From assembly GCA_031553415.1 (NCBI GenBank), contig JAVBLO010000093.1:1-12427 (forward strand): a stretch of DNA of 12,427 bases. The letters are read 5' to 3'. Of the stretch, positions 1-6,990 are shown one piece after another (position 1 is the first letter of the stretch; each line of letters begins with the position of its first letter). Under the pieces are notes generated by a model that was not told where the DNA came from, made no database searches, and saw only the letters and a program-made list of their open reading frames with translations. The translations under genes and the position numbers were made by a program. The stretch is from JAIRVZ01 sp031553415 (GTDB lineage: Bacteria > Bacteroidota > Bacteroidia > Bacteroidales > Azobacteroidaceae).

Positions 1-929
1 TACAACAAGAACTGCCCGGATTACGAGGTTTTTCGAGAAGTAATCTAAAAAATATGCGTCAGTTTTATGAGGCATGGGAACGCGTTTTTGTAAATCGCCA
101 GCCAATAACTGGCGAAATTCGTCCGTTACCAATGGACGAAATAGAAACAGATCTTTTGACTGTAAATCGCCAGTTGCCAACTGGCGATTTACAACCTTCT
201 GACATAGAACACTTTTTATCAATAGGGTTTACACATCATTACGAAATATTGGCAAAAAACAATTCATTGGAAGAACGTCTGTTTTATATCCAGCGTTGTG
301 CAACGGAATTTTGGAGCGTTGAAAAGCTCAAATACAACCTCAAAAGCGATTTATACGCAAAACAGGGAAAACTGCCCAATAATTTCAAAACAACTATTTC
401 CGATATAAATCTTCAAAGAAAAGCGCTGTTCTCGTTCAAGGATGAGTATTTATTAGACTATATCAATATAGAATCGCCCGATGACGAGCCGGACGAACGT
501 GTGCTGGAAAGTGCGATAGTGAGTAACATCCGGAAATTCATCATGTCACTTGGAAAAGATTTTTCCTTTATAGGGAATCAACATCGTTTGATTGTTGAGG
601 AACAGGAATACTTCATAGATTTACTCTTTTTCAATCGTCAACTGCAATGTTTGGTGGCTATTGAGTTGAAGCGTGGCGATTTTAAGCCCGAATACTTGGG
701 TAAAATGAATTTCTACCTTTCAGCCATAGACGATTTGGTGCGCCTACCACACGAAAACCGTTCTATTGGCATTATCCTTTGTAAATCGCAAAAGCAAAAC
801 ATTGTGGAATATGCTTTTCGTGATATGACAAAGCCAATGGGAGTAGCTACCTACAAAGTAGCTACAGAACTTCCCGATGAGTATAAGAATATTTTGCCAG
901 ATGCGGAACAGTTGAAACAGTTGTTATGA
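1..929 (+). CDS. DUF1016 / YhcG-family PD-(D/E)XK nuclease, 5'-truncated by window edge
   Basis: The frame is open from base 3, and the 17 codons before the first visible ATG (54) read QQELPGLRGFSRSNLKN, the usual YhcG N-terminal helix sequence. The ATG at 54 is therefore internal and the true start lies left of the window. Counting that Met as 1, the DUF1016 N-terminal region covers about 1-130. The C-terminal nuclease domain covers about 145-285, with Glu152 in the first helix, Asp189 in FIDLLF and the E-x-K pair Glu204/Lys206 in IELKRGDF, so the predicted active site is intact. The family is common in phage-exclusion and type I restriction loci; its target is not known with certainty. Residues 13-47 contain two copies of a palindromic DNA module (listed separately). 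The stop TGA (927-929) overlaps an ATG at 926. Family assignment is firm; a defence role is inference. Confidence 0.9.
   Translation, partial: QQELPGLRGFSRSNLKNMRQFYEAWERVFVNRQPITGEIRPLPMDEIETDLLTVNRQLPTGDLQPSDIEHFLSIGFTHHYEILAKNNSLEERLFYIQRCATEFWSVEKLKYNLKSDLYAKQGKLPNNFKTTISDINLQRKALFSFKDEYLLDYINIESPDDEPDERVLESAIVSNIRKFIMSLGKDFSFIGNQHRLIVEEQEYFIDLLFFNRQLQCLVAIELKRGDFKPEYLGKMNFYLSAIDDLVRLPHENRSIGIILCKSQKQNIVEYAFRDMTKPMGVATYKVATELPDEYKNILPDAEQLKQLL
89..193. repeat. Two in-frame palindromic modules inside the DUF1016 gene
   Basis: Copy 2 (161-193) is a perfect palindrome: arm TGTAAATCGCCAGTTG at 161-176, one centre base at 177, and its exact reverse complement at 178-193. Copy 1 (89-115) shares TGTAAATCGCCAG and AACTGGCGA with copy 2 in the same register and differs only in the five central bases, giving 22 of 27 identical. 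The copies are 72 bp (24 codons) apart, both in frame, and encode VNRQPITGEIR and VNRQLPTGDLQ. All of this was read directly from the bases. Confidence 0.9.
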
Positions 930-1027
930 TGATAAAATACCAGAAACAGCCAAGTTTCGAAATTCTGAACCAGATATTGCAGGTGAGTGTGAAGGATTTG
1001 TTGGTTGTTTCAACGAAAAGTAAATAA
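926..1027 (+). CDS. Possible 33-residue mini-ORF overlapping the DUF1016 stop
   Basis: The bases ATGA at 926-929 join the stop of the nuclease gene to an ATG. From there an open frame runs 33 codons to TAA at 1025-1027, starting MMIKYQKQPSFEILNQ and ending VVSTKSK. It has no signal peptide, membrane segment or motif I recognise. The overlap would allow translational coupling. It could be a real small protein, or the 5' stub of a gene whose remainder was lost when the AT-rich ATPase gene now starting at 1033 arrived. Its length alone could occur by chance. Confidence 0.3.
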   Translation: MMIKYQKQPSFEILNQILQVSVKDLLVVSTKSK

Positions 1028-1032
1028 AAAAT

Positions 1033-2895
1033 ATGATAAACATACCTATTAACATTTCACTTCCTCAAATTTGGGAAGGAAATTTTACAAAAGATCAATG
1101 GAATCCGATTAACTTCATTGTAGGAGCGAATGGGACCGGAAAATCTTTGTTTTCTGAACAATTAAAGAATCAGTTAAATCAAAAAGGGTTTAAATCAAGA
1201 TTGCTTACAGCTGAACGTTTGGCTGGATTCGAAAAAATGGATTACGGTTATTACTCTAGTAGCAATTTAACTCAAGGATTAAACATTAGTCATTTTAAAG
1301 ATTTAAAAAGCAGAGGTGAACAATATGGACTTTCAACATCTGCATTTGTTGTTTTAAAGGAGCGAATGGACATTCGTATTAAAATTGAAGCTCTTCTTTC
1401 CGATATTTTCCAGAAAACAATTCGATTAGTAGAAGAAGGGGGATTTTTGAAACCCAAAATTCAAAACATTAATGGAGGTGCTGAATATGGTCTAAAGGAA
1501 CAAGAATGCCACGGACTGAAAGAGCTTTTAACTCTATTAACATTTCTGTATGATGAAACAAAAAACTGTTTGATCTTGGATGAGCCAGAATTGCATTTGC
1601 ACCCACAATTTCAATCATTCTTTCTTAATGAAGTCAGAAAAATAGCAGGGAACCCGTTAGAAGATCCAAGTAAGAAATTTTTTTTCATAATAACTCATTC
1701 CCCATACTTTCTTGATTTAAGGAGTATCGACGATTTGAAAAGTGTAGTCGTATGCAATTACAATTCAGTCCCCATATACATAGATTCTTTGGACACTCAA
1801 GACGAATATGTATTGAAAAGATTTCTACCTCGCTTCAATACCCATCACAAACAATTTTTCTTTTCCCCAAATCCTGTCTTTGTTGAGGGATATACAGACC
1901 AACAAATAATCACAATATTATTTGAGAAGTGCGAAATGAATATAGGTGCATCCGGATCAAGTGTTATTGATGTTGGAGGAAAAGATGAGTTAGGAGTATT
2001 CTTCAAAATCAGTAAAAAGCTCAAGTTAGATTGTCGGATTATAGCCGATTATGACGCCTTTTTTAGAGGTAAAATACGGGAGGTCGTTCAATGTGATGAA
2101 AGAGCAACAACTTTTTTTCAACAAGCCGGGTTAGGTACTGATATTGCAAGAGCAATCGGAGAAATTGAACAAAAATTGAAAAGCATCGCCGATAATATTG
2201 TGACAAAAATTACTGCAGATGTTGACATTCTAGCGTTAACAAATTATTTGAAACCTATTATATCAGAACCTGAAAAACGCCATGATGTTATTTGTTCTAT
2301 GTTTCTTGCTGTTGTAAGATTTGAAGAAAAAATAAAAAACACAGTAGATGCAAATCAAAAAAATGATGTAACCTATATTATGCCTCGTTTTAGAAAAATA
2401 TGCGAAGCATTTGAAAAGGCAAATCTTTTTATTATTCCTAACGGAGAGTTGGAACATTATTTCAAAGGTTCAACCATAGACTATTTAAATATCGGAAAGA
2501 AAGATGAACTATTCCATACAGAAAGGGATTATCTTTTAGGATTAGATATTGACAGGATACAAATCGACTATTTAGATTTACTTCCTATTCTATTCAAATC
2601 AATTCCCTGTGTTCAAGTAGACATGAAAAAACATTTAGAATATCAGATAATAGAGTGGATACAAATTGTACAAGGAGCAATTCAACGAGCAGAAATTATC
2701 AACAAAGATACTTTAGAAAAAAATGCAAGAGTACAATATAATTTGTATGGTCAAATTTTGTCGGTTGATTCTTTGATCGTTAACCCAAATAAGACCTTTC
2801 AATGTTCTATAAGACTAAATAAATCAATGATTGGAAGAGAGACTCTAATATCGTTTGATGAAAAAACCATAGCACATGGGTTCTCAATTCAATAA
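1033..2895 (+). CDS. OLD-like endonuclease: ABC-type ATPase plus TOPRIM domain
   Basis: This 620-residue protein has an N-terminal ABC/SMC-type ATPase: Walker A GANGTGKS at 31-38, a degenerate signature near GLKELLTLL (161-169), Walker B CLILDEPE at 179-186 followed by LHLHP, and a switch histidine in IITHSP (His222). A TOPRIM nuclease domain follows: Glu285 in VFVEGYTD, the GGKDE strand-turn at 315-319, and Asp339/Asp341 in IIADYD. NLFIIPNGELEHY at 465-477 resembles the end of OLD TOPRIM domains. The last 130 residues are unrecognised. OLD proteins are ATP-regulated DNA nucleases, often in phage defence. No UvrD-like helicase follows (as in Gabija) and the ATPase and nuclease are not split (as in PARIS), so a stand-alone OLD type fits best. 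By eye it is more AT-rich than both neighbours. The Fic gene starts 6 nt after its stop. Confidence 0.85.
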   Translation: MINIPINISLPQIWEGNFTKDQWNPINFIVGANGTGKSLFSEQLKNQLNQKGFKSRLLTAERLAGFEKMDYGYYSSSNLTQGLNISHFKDLKSRGEQYGLSTSAFVVLKERMDIRIKIEALLSDIFQKTIRLVEEGGFLKPKIQNINGGAEYGLKEQECHGLKELLTLLTFLYDETKNCLILDEPELHLHPQFQSFFLNEVRKIAGNPLEDPSKKFFFIITHSPYFLDLRSIDDLKSVVVCNYNSVPIYIDSLDTQDEYVLKRFLPRFNTHHKQFFFSPNPVFVEGYTDQQIITILFEKCEMNIGASGSSVIDVGGKDELGVFFKISKKLKLDCRIIADYDAFFRGKIREVVQCDERATTFFQQAGLGTDIARAIGEIEQKLKSIADNIVTKITADVDILALTNYLKPIISEPEKRHDVICSMFLAVVRFEEKIKNTVDANQKNDVTYIMPRFRKICEAFEKANLFIIPNGELEHYFKGSTIDYLNIGKKDELFHTERDYLLGLDIDRIQIDYLDLLPILFKSIPCVQVDMKKHLEYQIIEWIQIVQGAIQRAEIINKDTLEKNARVQYNLYGQILSVDSLIVNPNKTFQCSIRLNKSMIGRETLISFDEKTIAHGFSIQ

Positions 2896-2901
2896 ACAGC
2901 A

Positions 2902-3786
2902 ATGAGCAACAATACAAAGATATCAATCCGATTCTTCGACGACCGTGAAGTTCGTGCTGTTTGGGATGAGGAAAATTCCAAATGGTGGTTTTCCGTTTTG
3001 GATATTGTCGCTGTTCTTACCGACCAAGACGATTATACAAAAACGCGAAACTATTGGAAATATCTCAAAGCCAAACTGAAAAAAGAAAACAGTGAAGTGG
3101 TTAGTATCACTACCCAGTTGAAACTTCTCGCACCTGATGGCAAGAAGCGTTTATCTGATATGCTTGATTATAGTGGGATCATTGCGCTCGGCAAGCAATT
3201 CCCCGGCAAGAAGGCAAACCGTTTTATCGAATGGTTTACTTACAGCGATGAAAGTATCGATGGAAAAAGCAAAACAAAGGCATACGCCCTGTTTGAAAGT
3301 TCTTTTATCGACAGCATAGAAGTGGGAACAGCCAAAGGCTTGCAACAAATCCACGCTTATCTGTTCGGCGGCTTATATGATTTCGCCGGACAAATTAGAC
3401 AAAAAAACATTTCAAAAGGCGGCTTTCAATTTGCAGTGTCTCACTTTCTTAGCAATACCTTAAAGCAAATTGAAGAAATGCCCGAGAATACATTTGACGA
3501 AATTGTTAATAAATACGTGGAAATGAACATCGCGCACCCATTCATGGAGGGCAACGGGCGAAGCACACGCATTTGGCTGGATTTGATTCTGAAAAAACGC
3601 CTGAAAAAATGTGTGGATTGGAGTAAAATCGGTAAAACCGAGTATATGAACGCGATGATAAAAAGTGCGACAAACAGCGCAGATATAAAACATCTGCTGG
3701 AGAATGCCCTCACAGATGAAATCAACAGCCGTGAAATGTTCATGAAAGGAATCTACTATTCCTATTATTATGAGGAGAACGAATAA
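2902..3786 (+). CDS. Bro-N domain fused to class III (NmFic-like) Fic AMP-transferase
   Basis: Residues 1-112 look like a Bro-N domain, the DNA-binding module of phage antirepressors: VWDEENSKWWFSVLDIVAVL at 20-39, YWKYLKAKLKKE at 51-62, and a C-terminal FIEWF. Residues 125-294 form a Fic domain: GGLYDFAGQIR at 156-166, the flap NISKGGFQF, and the catalytic loop HPFMEGNGRSTR at 212-223 with His212, Glu216, Asn218 and Arg220 all present. The protein ends in SYYYEENE, matching the C-terminal inhibitory helix of class III Fic proteins (S/T-x-x-x-E-G/N); here Ser287 and Glu291 are kept but the next residue is Glu. The Fic half recalls N. meningitidis Fic almost throughout; that enzyme AMPylates gyrase B. 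The reaction is predicted as AMP transfer from ATP to a protein. The target here, and any DNA binding by Bro-N, are inference. Confidence 0.9.
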   Translation: MSNNTKISIRFFDDREVRAVWDEENSKWWFSVLDIVAVLTDQDDYTKTRNYWKYLKAKLKKENSEVVSITTQLKLLAPDGKKRLSDMLDYSGIIALGKQFPGKKANRFIEWFTYSDESIDGKSKTKAYALFESSFIDSIEVGTAKGLQQIHAYLFGGLYDFAGQIRQKNISKGGFQFAVSHFLSNTLKQIEEMPENTFDEIVNKYVEMNIAHPFMEGNGRSTRIWLDLILKKRLKKCVDWSKIGKTEYMNAMIKSATNSADIKHLLENALTDEINSREMFMKGIYYSYYYEENE

Positions 3787-4072
3787 CTATCGCGCAATAA
3801 GAAGGTGATAAGGTTACCGATGATTATCGTTTTATCTGTATCGCATTTGTACCGCAAAGCCATAACTAACTAATATTCAGTATCGATTTCTTTTGAGGAA
3901 GACAATCAGTAAATGTATCTGGCTCTATGATATGCTGGAAATAACAAAAATAAGTATTGACATCGCTCATTTTGATTCACAATTTTGAAATGACAGGACA
4001 AAAGATTGATGCTGTCATTATTAGAAACCTGACAGACTTAACGGCAAGTGAGTATCTGTTGGAATATATTGG
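3787..4072. other. Gap between the cassette and pdxB; possible decayed coding sequence
   Basis: These 286 bp separate converging genes. All frames are broken by frequent stops. Two short stretches look mildly protein-like: 3801-3869 (EGDKVTDDYRFICIAFVPQ..., no start codon) and 3990-4076 (28 codons, MTGQKIDAVIIRNLTDL...). The second runs into the pdxB stop region on the other strand. Neither is recognised. This may be debris at the edge of the cassette or simple spacer. Confidence 0.4.
3989..4019. terminator. Weak inverted repeat between converging genes
   Basis: A perfect 8-bp inverted repeat, AATGACAG at 3989-3996 and CTGTCATT at 4012-4019, encloses 15 nt between the Fic and pdxB genes. No T-run follows it on the plus strand and the stem is not GC-rich, so its use as a bidirectional terminator is only possible. 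Confidence 0.2.
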
Positions 4073-5185
4073 TTAAAGAAAATTGAATCCCAATTTTTCT
4101 AAAATATTTTTTTCTTCTTCTGTGGCATTAATTATGGTATAGGCATGAAATTCCCGCGGGTTATTATAATGTGTGCGTAAATATTCGAATCCATCTGGAA
4201 ATTTTCTTAACCTTTCATCTTCTGGTAATGGGGAAAATGTTGATAAAATAGCATTTTCTATCCTTTTTTCCGGGAATTTATTCAAATCAATGATTGGGTT
4301 GGATGGGAGAGGAGGTTGTGTGAGAATGTCCAGATTTTTGATTTCGATGTTATATTCTTTGGCAATAGCTTCCAGGCACATCCGGGTTCCATTGGCTTTC
4401 CCATCCGCTGAAAAACCGGCGATATGTGGAGTGGCGATGAGTGCTTCATTCAATAACTCAACTGAGATTTTGGGTTCATTTTCCCAACAATCTATAATCA
4501 TTTCTTCGATTAAACCGGATTTTTTTGCATTTATAAGGGCTTGAGTGTCATGTACAGGTCCGCGTGCTACATTGATAAAAATTGGCTTCCTTTTTAATGT
4601 TTGGAAGAAATTTTCATTGGCTAAATGATAAGTCGGATAATCTCCCTTTTTTTTGAGAGGTACATGAAATGAAATAATATCGCATTCATTGGCAATGGTT
4701 TGTAAATCGACAAAATCATTTTTCCCTTCAACTGCTGCCCGTGGTGGATCACATTTCAAATATTTTAACCCATAAGCCTGATACACTAATTCTACTTGTT
4801 TCCCAACATTTCCCACACCAACAATACCCAAAGTCTTATCCCGTAAAGAAAAATTCTTTTTTTCGGATAATTCAATTAGAGTGGAAAGCATATATTGGGA
4901 AACGGAAACAGCATTGCACCCGGGACAGTTTACCCATTTGATTCCTGCTTCCTTGCAATATACAATGTCGATGTGATCAAAACCAATGGTTGTACTGGCA
5001 ATGAATTTGACGTTTGTTCCTTCTAATAATTCCCGTGTGCATTTATTGGGAGTACGTATCAGTAATATGCTGGCATCTTTTATGTTGTTATGTGTAAAAT
5101 CTTTTGCTGGGATATATTTTACTTCCGCAAAAGTTTCCGGAATTCCCCGGAGAAATGGGATTTTATCATCAGCTGCAATTTTCAT
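4073..5185 (-). CDS. pdxB: 4-phosphoerythronate dehydrogenase (PdxB)
   Basis: This enzyme oxidises 4-phospho-D-erythronate to 2-oxo-3-hydroxy-4-phosphobutanoate, the second step of DXP-dependent pyridoxal phosphate synthesis, in the cytoplasm. The 370-residue length is close to the E. coli enzyme. A split catalytic domain flanks a Rossmann fold with G-x-G-x-x-G at 123-128 (GVGNVG). The 2-hydroxyacid dehydrogenase triad is present as Arg208 in NVARGP, Glu237 in CWENEP and His254 in ATPHIAG, at the positions known for PdxB. The extra C-terminal part from about residue 285, including FSPLPEDERLR and FEYLRTHYNNPREF, is the PdxB dimerisation domain and separates it from SerA or other family members. 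Its ATG abuts the TGA of the ABC ATPase gene with no gap, so translation is probably coupled. It is the last gene of the minus-strand run. Confidence 0.95.
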   Translation of the reverse strand: MKIAADDKIPFLRGIPETFAEVKYIPAKDFTHNNIKDASILLIRTPNKCTRELLEGTNVKFIASTTIGFDHIDIVYCKEAGIKWVNCPGCNAVSVSQYMLSTLIELSEKKNFSLRDKTLGIVGVGNVGKQVELVYQAYGLKYLKCDPPRAAVEGKNDFVDLQTIANECDIISFHVPLKKKGDYPTYHLANENFFQTLKRKPIFINVARGPVHDTQALINAKKSGLIEEMIIDCWENEPKISVELLNEALIATPHIAGFSADGKANGTRMCLEAIAKEYNIEIKNLDILTQPPLPSNPIIDLNKFPEKRIENAILSTFSPLPEDERLRKFPDGFEYLRTHYNNPREFHAYTIINATEEEKNILEKLGFNFL

Positions 5186-5890
5186 TCAATCTTTTGTTAG
5201 CGCTTTGAATAAAACTTCTAAATCGTCGATTTCATCGATAAATTTATCTGTTATAATACTTCCTTTGTGTATAATTATAATGCGGGTACAAACGGATGCA
5301 ACCTCGGCCAATGTGTGTGAAGAAAATAAAATTGTTTTTTCTTTACTTAATTCAAGTAATAGACTTTTGATTTCTTCTGTTTGATTTGGATCTAACCCTG
5401 AAGTTGGTTCGTCCAGAATTAATAAATCGGGATTATGGATGATTGCTTGTGCCAATCCCACCCGTTGTTTATAACCTTTTGATAATTGCGAAATTTGTTT
5501 GTGAGCTTCAGGTTTAAGCCCCACCCGGATTATGATAGTTTTTACTTTTTCCTTTATTCTATTTTTGGAATTATCCGGGAGATATAATTTGGCGATATAT
5601 TCCAGATATTCCTGAACAAACATTTCTTCATATAAGGGATTGTTTTCGGGTAGGTAACCAATGAGTTTTCTGGTTTTCAATATATCCTTTGAAATGTCAT
5701 AATTTTCGATGAAAACATTTCCTTCACCTGCATCAAGACATCCGGTGATAATTTTCATTGTGGTTGTTTTTCCTGCGCCATTAGGTCCCAGAAACCCGAT
5801 GATTTCTCCTTTTTTTGCACAAAAGGAAATGTCATTCAAAACTTTTTGCTCCCCGTATTTTTTAGAAATATGTTGAATCTCTAAAATCAT
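5186..5890 (-). CDS. GldA-like ABC transporter ATP-binding protein
   Basis: This is a 234-residue ABC ATPase with all nucleotide-binding motifs: Walker A GPNGAGKT at 35-42, a Q-loop position reading IGYLPE with Pro-Glu in place of the usual Gln (normal in the GldA/NatA-like group), signature LSKGY at 136-140, Walker B LLILDEP at 156-162, D-loop SGLDP, and switch His192 in FSSHTL. The stretch YLPENNPLY...VQEYL closely recalls GldA of gliding Bacteroidetes, which works with membrane proteins GldF and GldG. No permease lies in this window, so partner and cargo are unknown, and non-gliding Bacteroidales also keep such ATPases. It is shorter at the C-terminus than GldA, which I recall at about 300 residues. 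cysK ends 22 nt upstream and pdxB follows with no gap. Confidence 0.85.
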   Translation of the reverse strand: MILEIQHISKKYGEQKVLNDISFCAKKGEIIGFLGPNGAGKTTTMKIITGCLDAGEGNVFIENYDISKDILKTRKLIGYLPENNPLYEEMFVQEYLEYIAKLYLPDNSKNRIKEKVKTIIIRVGLKPEAHKQISQLSKGYKQRVGLAQAIIHNPDLLILDEPTSGLDPNQTEEIKSLLLELSKEKTILFSSHTLAEVASVCTRIIIIHKGSIITDKFIDEIDDLEVLFKALTKD

Positions 5891-5912
5891 TTTGCCTTAT
5901 GAGTAATTGTGG

Positions 5913-6860
5913 TTACAAAGGATAGTCTTCGAAAGCGTAAAGTGCTGTTGAAAGATAGCGTTCTCCTGTATCGGGAAATATGACAATGATATTTTTTCCT
6001 TTGTTTTCTGGTAATTTTGCCAACTGTGTGGCAGCATAAAGCGCAGCGCCGGATGAAATACCGACCAAAAGACCTTCTTTTTGCGCTAATTCCCTACTGG
6101 TGCGAATTGCTTCATCTCCGGGAACTGCGATGACCTGGTCAACAACCTTTGAATTGTATGTTTCAGGGATAAATCCTGCACCTATACCCTGAATTTTATG
6201 TGGACTGGCAGGTTTTCCCGATAAAACGGCTGATTCTGCAGGTTCAACTGCTACAATTTTGATATTTGGATTGCGTTCTTTGAATACTTCTCCAACACCA
6301 CTGATGGTGCCTCCGGTTCCTACACCTGCAACGAAAATATCTACCTTCCCATCGGTATCTTTCCAAATTTCTTCGGCGGTTGTCTTTTTGTGAATGGCAG
6401 GATTTGCCGGATTTTCGAATTGCTGAAGAATAACCGCTTTCGGATTTTGGATTTTCAGTTCATTGGCTTTTTCGATGGCGCCCTTCATTCCCGCGCTTCC
6501 GGGAGTCAGCACAATATTTGCTCCCAATGCTTTGAGTAAATTGCGGCGTTCCATACTCATGGTTTCCGGCATAGTGAGAGTGAGCTTGTATCCTTTGGCG
6601 GCAGAAACAAAAGCTAAACCTATACCAGTATTTCCACTTGTTGGTTCGATTATTTCGCTTCCCGGCTGTAACAATCCTTTTGCTTCGGCATCTTCAATCA
6701 TTGCTAAAGCAACCCGGTCTTTGACACTTGATGCTGGGTTGAAATATTCCAATTTGCCAATTATTTTGGCTTCCAATTGGTGAGATTGATTGTAATTTGA
6801 TAATTCCAGCAAAGGAGTTTTCCCGATTAAATCGGTTAATTTTTTAGCTATTGTTTTCAT
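5913..6860 (-). CDS. cysK: Cysteine synthase A (O-acetylserine sulfhydrylase)
   Basis: CysK makes L-cysteine from O-acetyl-L-serine and sulfide with a PLP cofactor in the cytoplasm. The 315-residue protein shows the family motifs in order: IGKTPLLEL at 12-20, the PLP Schiff-base lysine Lys47 in NPASSVKDR, the substrate loop EPTSGNTG at 72-79, the phosphate-binding GTGGT at 181-185, GISSGA at 267-272 for the pyridine ring, and PDTGERYLST at 296-305. GIGAGFIP at 225-232 and the C-terminus also fit CysK. CysM-type isozymes are less likely given these loops. A 130-nt gap with an inverted repeat lies upstream, so it may have its own promoter as well as read-through from the lipoprotein gene. Confidence 0.95.
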   Translation of the reverse strand: MKTIAKKLTDLIGKTPLLELSNYNQSHQLEAKIIGKLEYFNPASSVKDRVALAMIEDAEAKGLLQPGSEIIEPTSGNTGIGLAFVSAAKGYKLTLTMPETMSMERRNLLKALGANIVLTPGSAGMKGAIEKANELKIQNPKAVILQQFENPANPAIHKKTTAEEIWKDTDGKVDIFVAGVGTGGTISGVGEVFKERNPNIKIVAVEPAESAVLSGKPASPHKIQGIGAGFIPETYNSKVVDQVIAVPGDEAIRTSRELAQKEGLLVGISSGAALYAATQLAKLPENKGKNIIVIFPDTGERYLSTALYAFEDYPL

Positions 6861-6899
6861 AGTCTTTATGAAATTAGAACGCAGAACATACAGACTTAT

Positions 6900-6962
6900 T
6901 AGCCACGAATTACACGAATTTTACACTTCTATTTTAGTGTTATTTCATGCAATTTGTGGCTA
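6900..6962. repeat. Interrupted inverted repeat with tandem CACGAATT units upstream of cysK
   Basis: TAGCCACGAATT at 6900-6911 pairs with AATTTGTGGCTA at 6951-6962 (11 of 12 bases complementary). Inside, CACGAATT occurs twice (6904-6911 and 6913-6920), and a small hairpin is possible between ACACT at 6923-6927 and AGTGT at 6936-6940. The whole could fold as a stem with an inner hairpin. Similar CACGAATTACACGAATT-type strings turn up between genes in many bacterial genomes in my memory, so this may be a dispersed repeat rather than a local control site. Confidence 0.6.
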
Positions 6963-6990
6963 TAATCTGTGTGCTCTATTCAGTTTCGTA

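Noticed and set aside
89..193. CRISPR repeats
   Set aside because: Only two copies, 72 bp apart, in frame within a conserved gene, with no further units and no cas genes.
843..865. Two GTAGCTAC palindromes near the end of the DUF1016 gene
   Set aside because: They encode the VATYKVATELP segment usual in this family, so codon choice and chance explain them.
54..929. ATG at 54 as the start of the DUF1016 gene
   Set aside because: The frame stays open to the window edge and the upstream codons encode the conserved GLRGFSRSNLKN segment, so the gene begins outside the window.
1033..2895. Gabija (GajA) or PARIS (AriA) assignment
   Set aside because: No UvrD-like helicase gene follows, as GajB would, and the TOPRIM domain is in the same protein as the ATPase, unlike the split PARIS pair.
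2902..3786. Toxin with separate antitoxin (FicTA or Doc/Phd type)
   Set aside because: The inhibitory helix is at the C-terminus of the same protein, and no small antitoxin gene with an inhibitory motif sits next to it.
4173..4544. Plus-strand open frame opposite pdxB
   Set aside because: It lies antisense inside a clear pdxB gene and has no family features; the same holds for plus-strand frames opposite cysK (6463-6783) and rsmI (8187-8384).
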